64,000 bases of DNA from Xenopus tropicalis (taxonomy: Eukaryota > Chordata > Amphibia > Anura > Pipidae), in contig NC_030677.2 of NCBI RefSeq assembly GCF_000004195.4, positions 41,479,142-41,543,141 on the forward strand, written 5' to 3'. The notes under the pieces were generated by a model. The model did no database searches and was not told the DNA's origin. It was given only the letters and a program-made list of their open reading frames with translations. Of this stretch, positions 36,365-47,983 are shown piece by piece. Numbering within the stretch: the first letter of the stretch is position 1; each line of letters opens with the position of its first letter. The translations under genes and the position numbers were made by a program.

Positions 36365-37583
36365 ATGGGCAGATTGCTACACAGAGGACAGGTTAATGCA
36401 GTATAGAAATTAAATATATATATATATTTTCATTTTGTGTCCATTTATGTGTTACTATGACTGCAAGGAAAGACTGGTAAATGTGCGCTTATTGCATACC
36501 CCATTGACATCACGGGTGGTTGGAATATTGCATCATTTATTTTTTTCTAAAATTAAAACATTGTGGATTTATGTATTATACAAAACCACCAGCTTGTCAA
36601 TCCACTTTAAGTAGCCGAGAGAGAGCCTGAAGAGAGCCTGACAGACTGCTTGTGCTTACAGAAATAAACTGGAGAGGCTCTTCTGCAGTGGAATCATTTT
36701 TCGATTAAAAAGAAAGAAACACATCAGTGGGTGCAGTCTCTAGCGTTTTGCTCAATGAATTGATTATATCACTTGGATATCTGTCTGCTATGGGTATCTT
36801 AAGCAAGGGTTTCATCTAAAAAAATGGTTTTAAGTTATCTTATGAGCATATGAAATATAAATTCATCTTTCTGGCTTACTACAGAAATGTGCACAATGAA
36901 TAACATTTTAAAGAATTCTCATTAGTTTTAAGTAAACAGATAATAAGTACACATTTCAATTAGCCATGTTTCTCTGATTTGCATCTTTGCTTTCCAAATG
37001 ACTTTAACTGAAAAGTTCTTCAAGTATGTACTGAATAGTCTTTTAACTCTAAAGTGTTGAACAGATACCTACTCAAATTAATGGGCTGCATTGCATTTTC
37101 TGGCAGAAGATTTCTTTAGTGTGCATAGTGTTGGCAGTCTTAAAAAGTAAACCAGTGATTTAATAAGCACAGAGAAAGACATATTGCTCTAAAGCTAATG
37201 CTTATTTAGCTGCTAACATTTATGCAGATAATCAATCTATTTTTAAAGCCAAGGAAGAACACCAAACAAAAGGGAATTTCTGTTGTTTATAAGCTTTATA
37301 ATTATGAACCTTCTATTGTCAAGAACATTGCTGAGTGATTAATCCTTCCCATGCATGCATATTAGAATAGACCTTCAAATGAAGAAGTCAAAACAAGAAG
37401 CAAGGCATACAAGCGCAGGTCTCAAAAAATCTAATTCTGTCACCTGAATGTAGATCAATTCATCTGCGTTATATGTCTGAAATAAGTGGTTATTAGTTAT
37501 TGATGGTATAAGTTATTGATCAGTTATGATGGTATAAGATTACCCAGCTACTGAGCTGAAAGTTAAAGAATAGATATCAAAAG
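36365..37583. other. Repeat-poor DNA, possible regulatory island
   Basis: A short AT tract lies at 36414-36428. About 36850-37360 has no MITE ends, one ATTTGCAT octamer near 36978 and GATTAATCC near 37336. No gene is supported. Confidence 0.2.
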
Positions 37584-38057
37584 TAGTGATGAGCAAATTT
37601 TTCCGGCAGGCATGGATTTGCAACAAATTTCCACATTTCGCCATTGGCAAAACTTCTGCGAAAATTTGTTGAGGAAAAATTCTGCGAGCTTCAAAAAAAG
37701 TTGCGGTCACGTCCAATTGGGCATGGTCGCGACAAAATAGGCACGGTCGCAACAAATTGGGGCACGGGCACGTCAAAATGGGCTCGGTTGCGTCAAAATA
37801 GGCGAGTTTGTGGCAAAAAAAAGACGTGGGCAGCAATAAAAAGACGACAAAGGCATTTTGTGGATTTTTCGCCATTTCGTGAATTTGCCTGTCATTTAGC
37901 AAATCATTTAGCGAAACAACAGAAATATTTGCGAAATCCATGAAATGCATCTGTCGTGTGCCTTTTTTGTCGCCACTGTCTTTTTTTTGACACAACCTAC
38001 AAATCTATTTTGCTGCGCTGTGAATCCATGCCTGCCGAAAAAATTTGCTCATTACTA
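37584..38057. mobile_element. hAT-type family A foldback with two left ends
   Basis: The left edge 'tagtgatgagcaaatttttc' with CAGGCATGGATTTGC and the right edge AATCCATGCCTGCCG with 'atttgctcattacta' are inverted copies of the same (left) family A end. The usual right end with GGGACAGATTCGCTC is absent. Flanking 8-mers do not match, suggesting rearrangement or two adjoining inverted copies. The 151-codon frame here is an artefact. Confidence 0.7.
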
Positions 38058-38291
38058 TGTATGAACAGTATTTTTGTATATTAGATTGATTATGCTATAA
38101 GGATGAAGATGAATAAGATATAAAATGCATCATTTAGTATCAATGGGAAGTTAAAAAAGGATAGGCAAAATAAGGTACATATGAAATACAATATCGAAAT
38201 GGTATTGATCCTTTTTTACTTAGTTGAATCATTTTAATGATACTTTAGCTATAGTTTAGGTTGTATAGATTAATATGATATGATGACAGAC

Positions 38292-38713
38292 CAAGGGGCT
38301 GATTTACTTACCCACGAACGGGTCGAATGGAGTCCGATTGCGTTTTTTTCGTAATGATCGGTATTTTGCGATTTTTTCGTATGTTTTGCGATTTTTTCGG
38401 ATTCTTTACGAATTTTTCGTTACCAATACGATTTTTGCGTAAAAACGCGAGTTTTTCGTATCCATTACGAAAGTTGCGTAAAAAGTTGCGCATTTTTCGC
38501 GTAAGTTTTAACGCTACGAAAAATGCGCAACTTTTTACGCAACTTTCGTAATGGATATGAAAAACTCGCGTTTTTACGCAAAAATCGTATTGGTAACGAA
38601 AAATTCGTAAAGAATCCGAAAAAATCGCAAAACATACGAAAAAGTCGCAAAATGTTCAAGTCGGAACTTTTCCAATTCGGGTCGGATTCGTGGGTTAGTA
38701 AATCAGCCCCTAA
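38292..38713. mobile_element. Harbinger-type palindromic MITE, copy 1
   Basis: The element at 38295-38710 begins 'ggggctgatttacttaccca' and ends 'gggttagtaaatcagcccc'. Flanking triplets caa and taa suggest a decayed TAA duplication. Arms of about 138 bp (38362-38499 against 38515-38652) are complementary with only a few mismatches around a ~15-base loop, so most of the element is one hairpin. Open frames on the two strands are mirror images. Confidence 0.85.
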
Positions 38714-39531
38714 ATATGGAAAAGCAGATTAATAAAGAACTCGAAGATCTCAAACGTGTGCCTATATATTAAACAAAACTCAAAAACTTTTTGAGCTAAA
38801 TTAGTCTTAAAAAATTAGAGTTTTGAAAACTTGAATTTAAATTCATGATTTTTGCCACTAAAAAACCTCAAACTGCATTAAGAATTTGGATTTGAATGTT
38901 GAAAAATGACCACCTAAATTTGGATCTCAATTTTAATTGGTTTTGCAGGAATATTTCCCTGATTATTTACATTGGAAATGTTTTTTTTTTTACATTTGCA
39001 GCAGATTTTGGAAAAGAATGTAAAGATAAAATATATTTTTAATTGAGATTTTAGGATATTGAGCTATTAAGATGATAGTATCAGCAAAGGTGCATAATAG
39101 GACATTGTTTTGGATAATTAGAATTACTTGAAAATGATGTCCCGTAGATAGAATTCGTGAAAAAAAATGGTTGTGCGTGCAATTTTTTGACATGTGCAAC
39201 AATTTATTGACGTGTGTAAAAAAAAGACATGCACAACAAATTTTTTGCCACGCCCATCACTACTTTGAAACCATCATGTGTATGAAATTTTGAAAGTTTG
39301 TACAGGGGTTTGGTGCATATATACTTCCTCTCCAATGTTGCTTAAAATATTAATATACACAAATGACAGCCAAATAATCACATGCTTGCCATCTTTAAAG
39401 CAATATTAAGTTAAAATATATGGGATATGGGATAAAGATTAGACTTTCCAAGGTACAGCTATGCATGATATTATATAATGCAAAATGATTGGCCGCCTTC
39501 TTTAATCCCATATTCTATCTTGAGCACAGAA
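38714..39531. other. Unannotated DNA with family A fragment 39140-39264
   Basis: The segment 39140-39264 ends GCCACGCCCATCACTA and has GACATGTGCAACAA units, probably a half copy of hAT family A. The remainder is AT-rich. Confidence 0.4.
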
Positions 39532-39994
39532 TAAAAGGGACCTGTCACTATATGAAATAATTACAAATCCTTTCCTCTCATGTTAGTTGAGCAAAATAAA
39601 CTTTACTTACACTATATAATTTATTTATTTATTTATTTTCCCTTCAGTCTTAGAATTTACAGTCACAGCCAGCAGGCCGGCGCCATTTTGTGGACACTGT
39701 TATTAAGGCAAACTCTGCATCCCCCCAAAATCTTTTGCATTTGCCATCTAGTGCTGAATGGAAAGTTAAAGTAATTGTAATTAAAAATCTGAGATATCAA
39801 TCATATATTGCCTGCCCCGGCTCTATGCCATAGGCATAGGCATAGAGGTGGGGCAGGCAATATATGATTGATAGCTCAGATTTTTAAATACATTTATAAC
39901 AGGTATGGATGATTAAAAAAAGAACTTAGGTTGCATGTTTAATTTTGAAAGGACTTTTGGTGCTTTTTATGTGTGGGTGACAGGTCCCCTTTAA
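39532..39994. mobile_element. T2-family MITE with internal palindrome
   Basis: Left end AAAAGGGACCTGTCAC, right end GTGACAGGTCCCCTTTAA, closing with TTAA (left copy mutated). The interior has inverted 'caatcatatattgcctgccc' and GGGGCAGGCAATATATGATTG near 39798-39873. I recall this arrangement from a common Xenopus T2 subfamily. Confidence 0.82.
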
Positions 39995-40134
39995 CAAAAC
40001 CAGATCAGAGAAAAGAAATAATTACTGGTAATTATTTGTACATATTACAAATAGTGCAAATTATCTATTGATCTTAAATATGGTCAAAATAAATTCTACA
40101 ACAAAAAAAAATCAAACTATGTAGACATGAGCAG

Positions 40135-40330
40135 TAGTGGATGAGCGAATTTTTGCACTAGGCATAGATTAGCAGCAAATTTCTGCATTTTTCCATTGGT
40201 GAATTGTTTTGAGAAACTTTGCAGAAATTTGCCGCAAAAAAATAGCTGCATGTCAAAAAAAAGTTGTGGTCGCGTCAAAATAGGTGCGGTCACATCAAAA
40301 TAGGTGCGGTCACATCAAAATAGGTGCGGT
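40135..40330. mobile_element. hAT family A, left half
   Basis: It begins TAGTGGATGAGCGAATTTT with CTAGGCATAGATTAGC and includes three near-identical 20-bp units of 'gcggtcacatcaaaataggt'. It stops abruptly where non-family sequence begins. The matching right half is at about 40640-40777. Confidence 0.75.
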
Positions 40331-40342
40331 CATCGCCAATGA

Positions 40343-40531
40343 GTCACTAAATGGAATGAAACTTTGCAGATGTTCTTTGCATGTAAGCAGTATGCTGTTT
40401 CTCGTGGTGGCAGGCCAATATCACTTTTATATGATTCAGTTGTGAAAAGATTCAAGCCTCACTGGGATCAATTTGAGAAAAACAAAACTTACTCAATACT
40501 GTATATATTTTTAAAGACCAGAATTCTTTAA
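40343..40531 (+). other. Protein-like open stretch of unknown origin
   Basis: A 62-codon open stretch follows a TGA at 40340 and ends at TAA (40529-40531). It contains WNETLQMFFACKQYAVS and GGRPISLLYDSVVKRF then PHWDQFEKNK, a balanced composition unlike the Ile/Phe/Lys-rich products of the surrounding DNA. It lies between two halves of a hAT family A MITE. It may be a captured fragment of a gene or of an autonomous transposon. No family is recognised and it has no ATG near its start. Confidence 0.3.
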
Positions 40532-40639
40532 CAAAAGAAATATATATATATTTGATTTTTTTCTGTTAACAATGCAAGATGGAAATGATGATTTAGTAAT
40601 ATAGCTTTGCTCATACAAGCACTAAACTAATTGGTAACT

Positions 40640-40777
40640 AGAAAAGACACACACGTCAAATAAAATAATGTGTGCAACATTTTTTGGATACACAACATTT
40701 TTCGGCGTTTTGCTAATCTTTTAAAAGATTCTTGAATTTTTCAGTGAAGCAAAATGGGACAGATTTGCTCATCACTA
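40640..40777. mobile_element. hAT family A, right half
   Basis: It includes TGCAACATTTTTTGG, 'ttttcggcgttttgc' and the terminus 'cagatttgctcatcacta'. The 8-mer after it (atactgaa) does not match the one before the left half (atgagcag), so the two halves may not be one insertion. Confidence 0.65.
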
Positions 40778-41034
40778 ATACTGAAGATTAATGTGCCTGT
40801 TATTAGTTTACATTTTAGTTATATTAAGGCCAGAAGGCTTTCTGCAATTCAAGTGTATCTAGGTTTCCTATAAATGAGGGGAAATATATCAATAATCATT
40901 GTCATTACTTTGCAGCAAACCACTTTTACTTCAGCTGTGATATTTTACTTTGACTTTTCATAATTAATAAAAAAAACCTTTAAACATCGAATCTTTTGCA
41001 CCAGTCTAGATTTATAAACTTTAAATGACTGTTG

Positions 41035-41129
41035 ACGCGAATTTTTGCTGAAGTTTAGCAAAACAATTCGCCAAAATTCAGAAATTCGCTGCGAATCCAC
41101 ACCTGCCTAATAAAATTCGCTCATTACTA
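41035..41129. mobile_element. hAT family A fragment
   Basis: Inverted left-end sequence GAATCCACACCTGCC then 'attcgctcattacta'. Only about 95 bases are recognisable. Confidence 0.6.
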
Positions 41130-42136
41130 GCTGCAACTTGATTTGGTGGGGATTCATATCGATTGTTGACGATTAGTCTTTTTAAAGCTTGAAAGAGACT
41201 TTATGATTTTGTTACATGTGCCTCATAAATATCTAGCAAAAGTATATACTTGTATGCAAAGTTCCCCCTCAAAAATATCTGATAATTTTACCATGTAAAC
41301 GCATTTTTTTCGGAGGCCACCACCCTTTCTCAGATAACAGAATATATTGATGTATTGTCCATTTAATCAGTGAATATAACTAACCCTGTTAGACCCTGGG
41401 TAGAAAATCCTATGTAGAAAATCGACCCTCTTTTCTCACAGATACTAACTTTTTTTTTATGTCTTCACTTGACTACGGCATCTTTATTCTTAACCATCAA
41501 ACTATCAACCAACTATAATTCAGATGTTATGGTCTCACATAGCTGTTATTATTATAACAAGCATGCTATAAAAAAGCAAATATGTAACGCATTTTAAAAA
41601 TGCACCTAAGTTTGAGATCTAAAGCTTGAATAAAGCTTGGTGTTTTAAAATAACTTGTTGCCCGCATATTTATTGTAAATGTCTTGATGTTCAGAATAAT
41701 TTTGCTAAATTATATTATCATAGTTCTTCTTTAGGTGCCAGGCTGTAATTCAGCTTACACATTATTCTTAAGAATCTCAAGAACCATAAAAAGGACAAAG
41801 GTTGGCTGTTCCTGGCATATCAGCCAAGGGAAAAAGAAATGCTAGTGTAAATGTCGGACATTTCCTCTTAAATTAAGTTAAGGTTGTAGTAAGGAAAGAG
41901 AGAGATAAAACTGAGCAGTTGATCACTGATGTCAAGGCTGAGCTAATGCTAAATCTTCCTTTCCAGTAGCAATTACAACAGGGAGTTATATTGTAATAGA
42001 TCAGAAATGATGGCATTTATTTTAAACACATCTATTAGAGAAAAGCATTTTAAAAAGGTACTATAATCCCAAGCTAAATGAAAAATAGTTATAATCAGAG
42101 GGTGATATAAATCACTTTACTTCATTTGGATGCTAT
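41130..42136. other. Repeat-poor DNA
   Basis: No MITE ends, tandem repeats or coding evidence. About 41720-41970 has a more balanced base composition but nothing specific. Confidence 0.35.
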
Positions 42137-42307
42137 ATGTTTGCAATGAACTGTGCTCGAGTCCATTTACAAAGTGAGTTGAAAGATGTAGGCCCAGATG
42201 CAGCAACACCAGACTTCCTGATTCCATATGATGAGGACATCATGGAGAAAGAACAACTGTCAACCAAAAATGTTGTAACACATTCCCCTGCAGCTCTAGG
42301 GTTATGA
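42137..42307 (+). other. Short ORF with protein-like composition
   Basis: ATG at 42137 to TGA at 42305, 56 codons, including HLQSELKDVGPDAATPDFLI and PYDEDIMEKEQL. Its acidic, mixed composition contrasts with neighbouring ORFs. A longer frame on the minus strand overlaps it (42133-42411, 92 codons), so coding potential is ambiguous. No family recognised; could be an exon or retrocopy remnant. Confidence 0.25.
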
Positions 42308-42654
42308 AGGCTATTTTTTTGCAAATACTTTACACATACTTTCTGGTTCTCTTTTTCACTTGCTAGAAAGCTTTGGTTTCTGCAGCTCAAAGTAAAAGGC
42401 ATGTCAAGCACTGCACTGTTTAAATCTCCAGGTTCTACCCAAATTGGGCACTTCCCTGCAAAAGGTATCCTATATAAATCTCTTATTTAAATTTGAAAGT
42501 TTTAAAGACACAGCACTGAAACAAAAATACAGCACTTATCGGATTAAACCAGAACTATTATTACTATTATTACTATTCAGGTATAGGTACTAGGCTGTAT
42601 GTCTATCATTGAAATAATAATAAAAGAAACAGTAACATATTATGAAGCTCAAAC

Positions 42655-42676
42655 ATATATATATATCTATATATAT
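42655..42676. repeat. Short AT microsatellite
   Basis: Interrupted AT dinucleotide tract directly visible. Confidence 0.8.
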
Positions 42677-42739
42677 CGTAAATGGTGTGAGTTATAGTTA
42701 CACCTCGCAAATGGTGTTACACTTAACTGCAACACTTGC

Positions 42740-43020
42740 AACACTATAGTCTCACCTACTTTCACTCCATTTTACTATATTTCTTTGCCTCTTTTTGCTT
42801 CTTTTCTCCATGCTGTTTGTGGTTGCCATGGTTACCAGGGTCACTTTTTGGCGCTATTTTTGTGGGAGGGTACTTAAATTGTGTGTTGATATTCAGTCTG
42901 TTGGTTTGTCCGTGAAGAATATTACTGTTTGTACTTTTCAATAAACTTTTTTTCTTTTGCATCAAGTCCCTGAATGTGCGGTACTCTTTTTATATATATA
43001 TGTTTATTTTTTGACCTGCA
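42740..43020. repeat. Retroelement-tail-like segment with AATAAA
   Basis: It contains 'ggttgccatggttaccaggg', GGGTACTTAAATTGTG and TCAATAAACTTTTTTTC followed by TTTGCATCAAGTCC and GTGCGGT. The AATAAACTTTT...TTTGCA..AGTCC..GTGCGGT string recurs at 49506-49569. Such segments resemble tails of Penelope-like elements, but this is inference. Confidence 0.4.
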
Positions 43021-43059
43021 CCCAGGGCTGTTATTTAGGTGACAGTTGTGCTCCACTCT

Positions 43060-43061
<2 letters not shown>

Positions 43062-43139
<78 letters not shown>
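43062..43139. repeat. Compound (TC)n(TA)n microsatellite
   Basis: About 19 TC dinucleotides (43062-43100) run directly into about 19 AT dinucleotides (43101-43139). ORFs across it are artefacts. Confidence 0.95.
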
Positions 43140-43142
<3 letters not shown>

Positions 43143-44592
43143 CCAAAGGCCTTTCTTGTTTTAGATCCCAAAATTATAAATCTAGGGCCATTGCACCCAT
43201 GTACCCAATCCCCATGAATCAGTTAGTGACTGATATTTATGGTGGGGTCAAATGATTATCGTGTGCTTCACAACCTACATGCTATACCTTATAACTGTGG
43301 TATTTTGTTCTCTAACAAAAGAGTCTAGCCTTGACTTTTGGCTTGAATCATTGTTTTACAGTTCTAGTCTCAGCCTAGCATTATAAGGCACTGGTCTGGA
43401 TTGGATCATGGATTCCAATGTACCTTGCTAGTGCATTGGTCTACCTTCCTGCTGATCACTCTGCCGATGGTAATAAACATGTTCCCTGATCTGTTCTATG
43501 TTAAAATATTTAGCCTGCTTTGTCTTGCAATACAGCACAAGTGCTGCAATACAGTGTGTACTTTATCTCATCAGCTAGTAAGCCCCGCTAGTTACCTTCT
43601 GCTTACCCTTGTTTGTGCCTATGTTTTAATAAAGTTGTTCTTGTCCAGCATGTTTCCCAGTCAGCTTCCTCCTTGTTTCTCACTTAAATGCCTTAAAAAG
43701 AGGCCCATATAGGCACTTAGGTGCCCCCCAAGAAAATGTTATACCTGTTTAAATTAGAGCATTTAGGGTCCACCCTGTTCTTTTGTGTATTTTTTTTTTT
43801 TTATAGACACATATGCACACACAAAATGCTTACACCAACACACAAATACACAAAATGCTTACACCAACACACACAAAAAAGACAATGATGATAATAGTGA
43901 CATTATGGAAGATGCGCAATACATTGGTTAAGCTATGAAGCCATCGATCTAAATTGTATGCTGAATAGAAATAGTGTTAATTTTGGTTATTGTGTGTTTC
44001 ACTGCTTGTTGATGTCCAGTAAATGCATTACCATAACTAGATAATAATAATTTATTATTATGAAAATGAAATGAAAAGCCTTTGTTTTTCTCCATAGAAG
44101 AACATCTTATTAGATAATTCACATACATTGTGAGATTAACTAAATTAAAGAAGGGTACAAAAAACATTTGTGGTGAAATCATAATAGAGTCATCAATCAG
44201 GAAGAAATGTTTCTTTCAAAGCATGTATTGAGCTTTCTACGTACCCCAAGATCAGCAGTTAAAATGGAATACATTAAGGGTTGATGTAATCATCAACTTT
44301 ACAAATTGATGATATCATTGAGTCTTGCTGTTATCTAATCAGTCATAATTTAATATCCTAAGAAGTTCATAGCAATATAGGATTAAATATAGATAAATTA
44401 GACTACTGGTCCAGTGATTACAAAATCATCAGTCCAATTAAATTAATGGCTATACGCCTTAGTCACAAAAATAATTACAAACATACAGTACTGTCACATT
44501 ATTATTATAATATGTAATATATATGAATAATAATAATAAGATCAGTTATTAAAGATCATATAAAAATGTTTTTAAAGTTTGTCTGTTGGTCT
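43140..44592. other. Unannotated DNA
   Basis: The segment 43400-43735 is relatively GC-balanced, ends after AATAAAGTTGTTC and could be part of an LTR or retroelement tail. No ends could be defined. The 103-codon ORF there is not recognised. Confidence 0.35.
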
Positions 44593-44872
44593 GTTTAGTA
44601 CAGGGGTGGGCAAACTACGGCCCGCGGGCCACGTCCGGCCCGTTGGTCTTTTTAATCCGGCCCACCGACTAAGTCTGTAGTGAAACTGCCCTGCCTACAT
44701 TTGCCCACCTACAGCTTCCTGGCAGTGGTGGTTTGGGTCCTACCACCCTTTTTTTGTTATTTATGCTCAATTACCCTATATCAGGGGTGGGCAAACTACG
44801 GCCCATGGGCCATCTCATTACGCAAGTCATGTGGCCCCTGAGCCAAAAAGTTTGCCCACCCCTGGTTTAGTA
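44593..44872. mobile_element. hAT MITE, CAGGGGTGGGCAAACT type, with duplicated left end
   Basis: Perfect 8-bp duplication gtttagta at 44593-44600 and 44865-44872 encloses 44601-44864. Termini are 'caggggtgggcaaactacgg' and 'agtttgcccacccctg'. A second left terminus starts at 44782 and forms, with the shared right end, an 83-bp miniature. The GGCCCGCGGGCC core is familiar from Charlie-like vertebrate hATs. Confidence 0.9.
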
Positions 44873-45838
44873 CTTTATATCCCTTCAGACAGGATACTTT
44901 TCTAATTGGATGCAAAAATCCCTTTCAGATGCTGCATCCAATGTCAATATCTTTCTAGACTATGATTCAGCATACTAGTATCACTCACCTAATTTAACCT
45001 GCCTTTAAACAATAACATTTATATACACAATAATGGAGTTTGTTATTTGAATGCTTAATAAAGATGTGCTTGAGATAATGTTGGATTTCACAATCATTAA
45101 CTTCATAATTAAGCCAGCCTTTTTTTTTTTCTGCTTCCATTTGTAAAAATTAGTATTTAATTTGGTTATGTTTTCAATTTACTTCTGGCTGTTAATCTTT
45201 TGCCATCGTTGATGGATTATATAATTGGCAAAGAAACTGTTTTTCTATTTACATTCTATTTAATCATTTAAGCAATGCAGTGTTTTATTATATGAAATAA
45301 TTAAATGGCATAGTCAGTACCTACTTCAGGAATTCAAACCAGGAGCTCAGCAGGAAATCTGCAACGGAATTGATGAGTCGTGTAAAATTGTTTCCAAATA
45401 TCCAGTTCTAAAACTTGAAATAATCCATGAAACTTGCAGATGTTTTACAAACTGCCATTATATCACAAGTTCTGTTTTTAAAATGATACTAATAAAAGAA
45501 GGAAACCCGGTTTCATTTTGACCTTGTCCTTCTGTTGTGATTCTGTTAAAGCTGTAGCACAAATGGAAATCTTTTTTGCATGTTGAACAAATTTAAACAA
45601 AACAGCTCATTTACAATTCCAGTGTAATTGCAGTCACTGCAAGCAGGCGCAATATTCTGAGCTTTCTTTGCAATTCTGTATAGCTGTAAAAGGCACCGCT
45701 CAGTCATTCTTGCCTTCCATTCCAAATCAAACGCTGCTGTGCCTATTGACGAAGGGGGGCCTTGGAGCTACTGTCACCTCCAGACCAGGCAGTAGTTCTA
45801 GGGTTTCCTTAGCACCCTGCATCAATCAGCACATTTTA
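44873..45838. other. Repeat-poor DNA
   Basis: Stretches around 45000-45450 are AT-rich with many TAAT cores and lack repeat ends. Possible conserved noncoding DNA, not testable here. Confidence 0.25.
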
Positions 45839-46198
45839 GTAACAAGTAGTGATGGGCGAAATGTTTCGCCAGGCATGGATTCGCTGTGAATTTCCGCGTT
45901 TCGCCATTGGCGGATTGTTTCGCGAAACAGATGAAAAAATTAGCCACGGAAAAATTTGCCGTGCATCCAGAAATTGTCACCTGCGTCAAAAGGATAGTCA
46001 CGTGTCAAAAAAGAACAGTCACGGGCATCAAAAGAATAGCGCGCGACAAAAGAATAGCCACAGGTGACAAAAGAATACCAGCGGGCGACAATTTTTTGGG
46101 GGGCAAGCAACATTTTTGCCGTTTTGCGAATTTTTCGCCGTTTCGCGAATCTTTTCAAAGATTCGCAAATTCTAGATTCGCTCATCACTAGTAACAAG
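45839..46198. mobile_element. hAT-type MITE, family A, intact ends
   Basis: Perfect duplication gtaacaag at 45839-45846 and 46191-46198; body 45847-46190. Left 'tagtgatgggcgaaatgttt', right 'ctagattcgctcatcacta'. The interior contains 19-21-bp 'gacaaaagaatagccac' type units, the inverted form of those in the 2866 copy. ORFs of 72-101 codons are artefacts. Confidence 0.9.
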
Positions 46199-46800
46199 TC
46201 ACTCACCTGCTAAACACCTGAAATAACAGTACCGAACATTGGAAATGATGCCAGACAGACTTTGAAAATATTAGACACAACTTGCAGTTGTGTTAATTTT
46301 GGTGAATTTGACATAATTGGGCCAGACATTGCAGTTGCTTCAAGTTAATTCCCTATAGCGACAGCAATGATGCTGCAATTCTAGGAAAAAAAGTAAAAAA
46401 AAATAAACAGGCCTGGTAATTCTCAGGCCTGCCTTACCTTTTCTTTTATTTGAAGAAAAAAATATACCCTGCCTTTTTTTACATGAGCTCATTCAGTTGG
46501 GTTTATGTAGAAATGTAGAAAAAGAAGTATAAACATTATCTGAGCCTCCATCAATAAATGTAAAATTATTTTTTCTACAAAAACATACCTAGTTCCACAG
46601 TTTGAAAGAAAACCATCATAACTCATTTGAGCAATTTCCAAAAAATTCTTTAAACACACAGGATAATGCAATCCTGCGCTTACCTTGTTCCATTGTTGAA
46701 ACACACATCTCCATTCTAAACCACACACATACTTTCTCCCTCTCCCCGCTCACAAAAACTTGGGGCAGCAGTGCTACTCAAAATAACACAACCTGATCAT
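46199..46800. other. Unannotated DNA
   Basis: No gene or repeat end recognised. Confidence 0.45.
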
Positions 46801-47175
46801 ACACAGAGATGTCTATGAAGATTCTCATTCATCCAGGTCATGATATACAGTATCTAGTAGAATTAAGTCTAAAACAACTGGACTTTTCTGAGTTTTTCTT
46901 GAAAACGTTTCACCACTCATCCGAGTGGCTTCTTCAGTTCAAATGACTGGTAGGGAATTCCCCGGTATTTAAACTCTTGATGGTAGTAGAGTCACAGACA
47001 TCCAATCACAATGGTTCCATTGAACTTGTTCAGTTAGGTGTTAGCTGAAACTGACAGGTGTAAGAAGGTATGATCCAATCACAATGGTACCAAGATTCTC
47101 ATTGATGAAGGTGTTAATCCTCCAAAGTACATGACTGGAAGTGTGAAATGTTGTGAAACTGCTGGGGTAAGGATG
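46801..47175 (-). repeat. Retroelement-tail-like block
   Basis: 'actcatccgagtggcttctt' with GAAAACGTTTCACCACTC and TTCCCCGGTATTTAAACTC are strings I associate with a repeat tail common in fish and frogs, possibly Penelope-related. A short hairpin CCACTC/GAGTGG is present. It is truncated by the family C hAT half at 47176. Confidence 0.4.
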
Positions 47176-47392
47176 TCAACGCGCCAATACTTTGTAAAAA
47201 AAAAACGCAAAAAAATAACGCCAAAAAAAAAAACGCAAGCTATTCCTATGTATACGCAAAGGCGAAAAACCGAAGCGAAAAAACGAGGCGAAAAAACGCG
47301 GCGCAAAAAAAAATGCGGTGAACCCAAAATGGAGAACATCGCCAAAAGTTCGCGCGAATTAGTTCGCCGGCGAACAGTTCGCTACATCTCTA
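47176..47392. mobile_element. hAT family C, half copy
   Basis: It ends 'gttcgctacatctcta' at 47392 and contains AATTAGTTCGCCGGCG and the A-rich interior of the 35854 subtype (CGAGGCGAAAAAACGCGG). The other half is missing, so no duplication is seen. Confidence 0.78.
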
Positions 47393-47983
47393 CTCTTCTT
47401 GAGGCATCGACTGTCTTGGCCTCATCCACTCTTCTCCATTAACGGGGTACAAATTGGTATGAAACGACTACTTAAATATCTTAGGAAATTATTTAATTAC
47501 ATATGTAATACCACCTTATACAAAGCAAGCCTAACCTGAATGAAAAATACAAATTCCCACACACAGTCAGGAAAGCATAAAGTCCCTGCTCTCCTAAAAT
47601 ACAAATAAAAATTATAAGGTAAACAATTTTTTTTTCAAAATCACATTTCTAAACTAATTAAAATTCCGCTATCTGCCTTTCAGTCCAGACAGGAATTCGC
47701 CTTAAAGTGACTAAACAAAACAAGAAAATGAGCTTTAGTAAAGCCACCTAAAACTCAATTATAATATGTAGCATTAGGGTAATTATATATCTGTTAAATA
47801 AAAATGAATAGTGACAAAGTGATTCTGACACTAAAAACACTGATTTTACAAGGGATGGTGCTGCAAGCACAATAAATCGACTAACTCGATTGGTGTGTGC
47901 TCCTACCAACTTTTCAGTCAGGTGTGATACAGTCAGGGAAGCCCTTGCCAAGGGTTTAGATGAACATCACAGAAAAATAAGAC
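47393..47983. other. Unannotated DNA
   Basis: Nothing recognised. Confidence 0.45.

Noticed and set aside
37540..37995. 151-codon minus-strand ORF
   Set aside because: It crosses a family A hAT foldback boundary and its translation follows the repeat motifs, so it is not a gene.
42957..43255. ORFs of 69 and 86 codons
   Set aside because: They read through the (TC)n(TA)n microsatellite.
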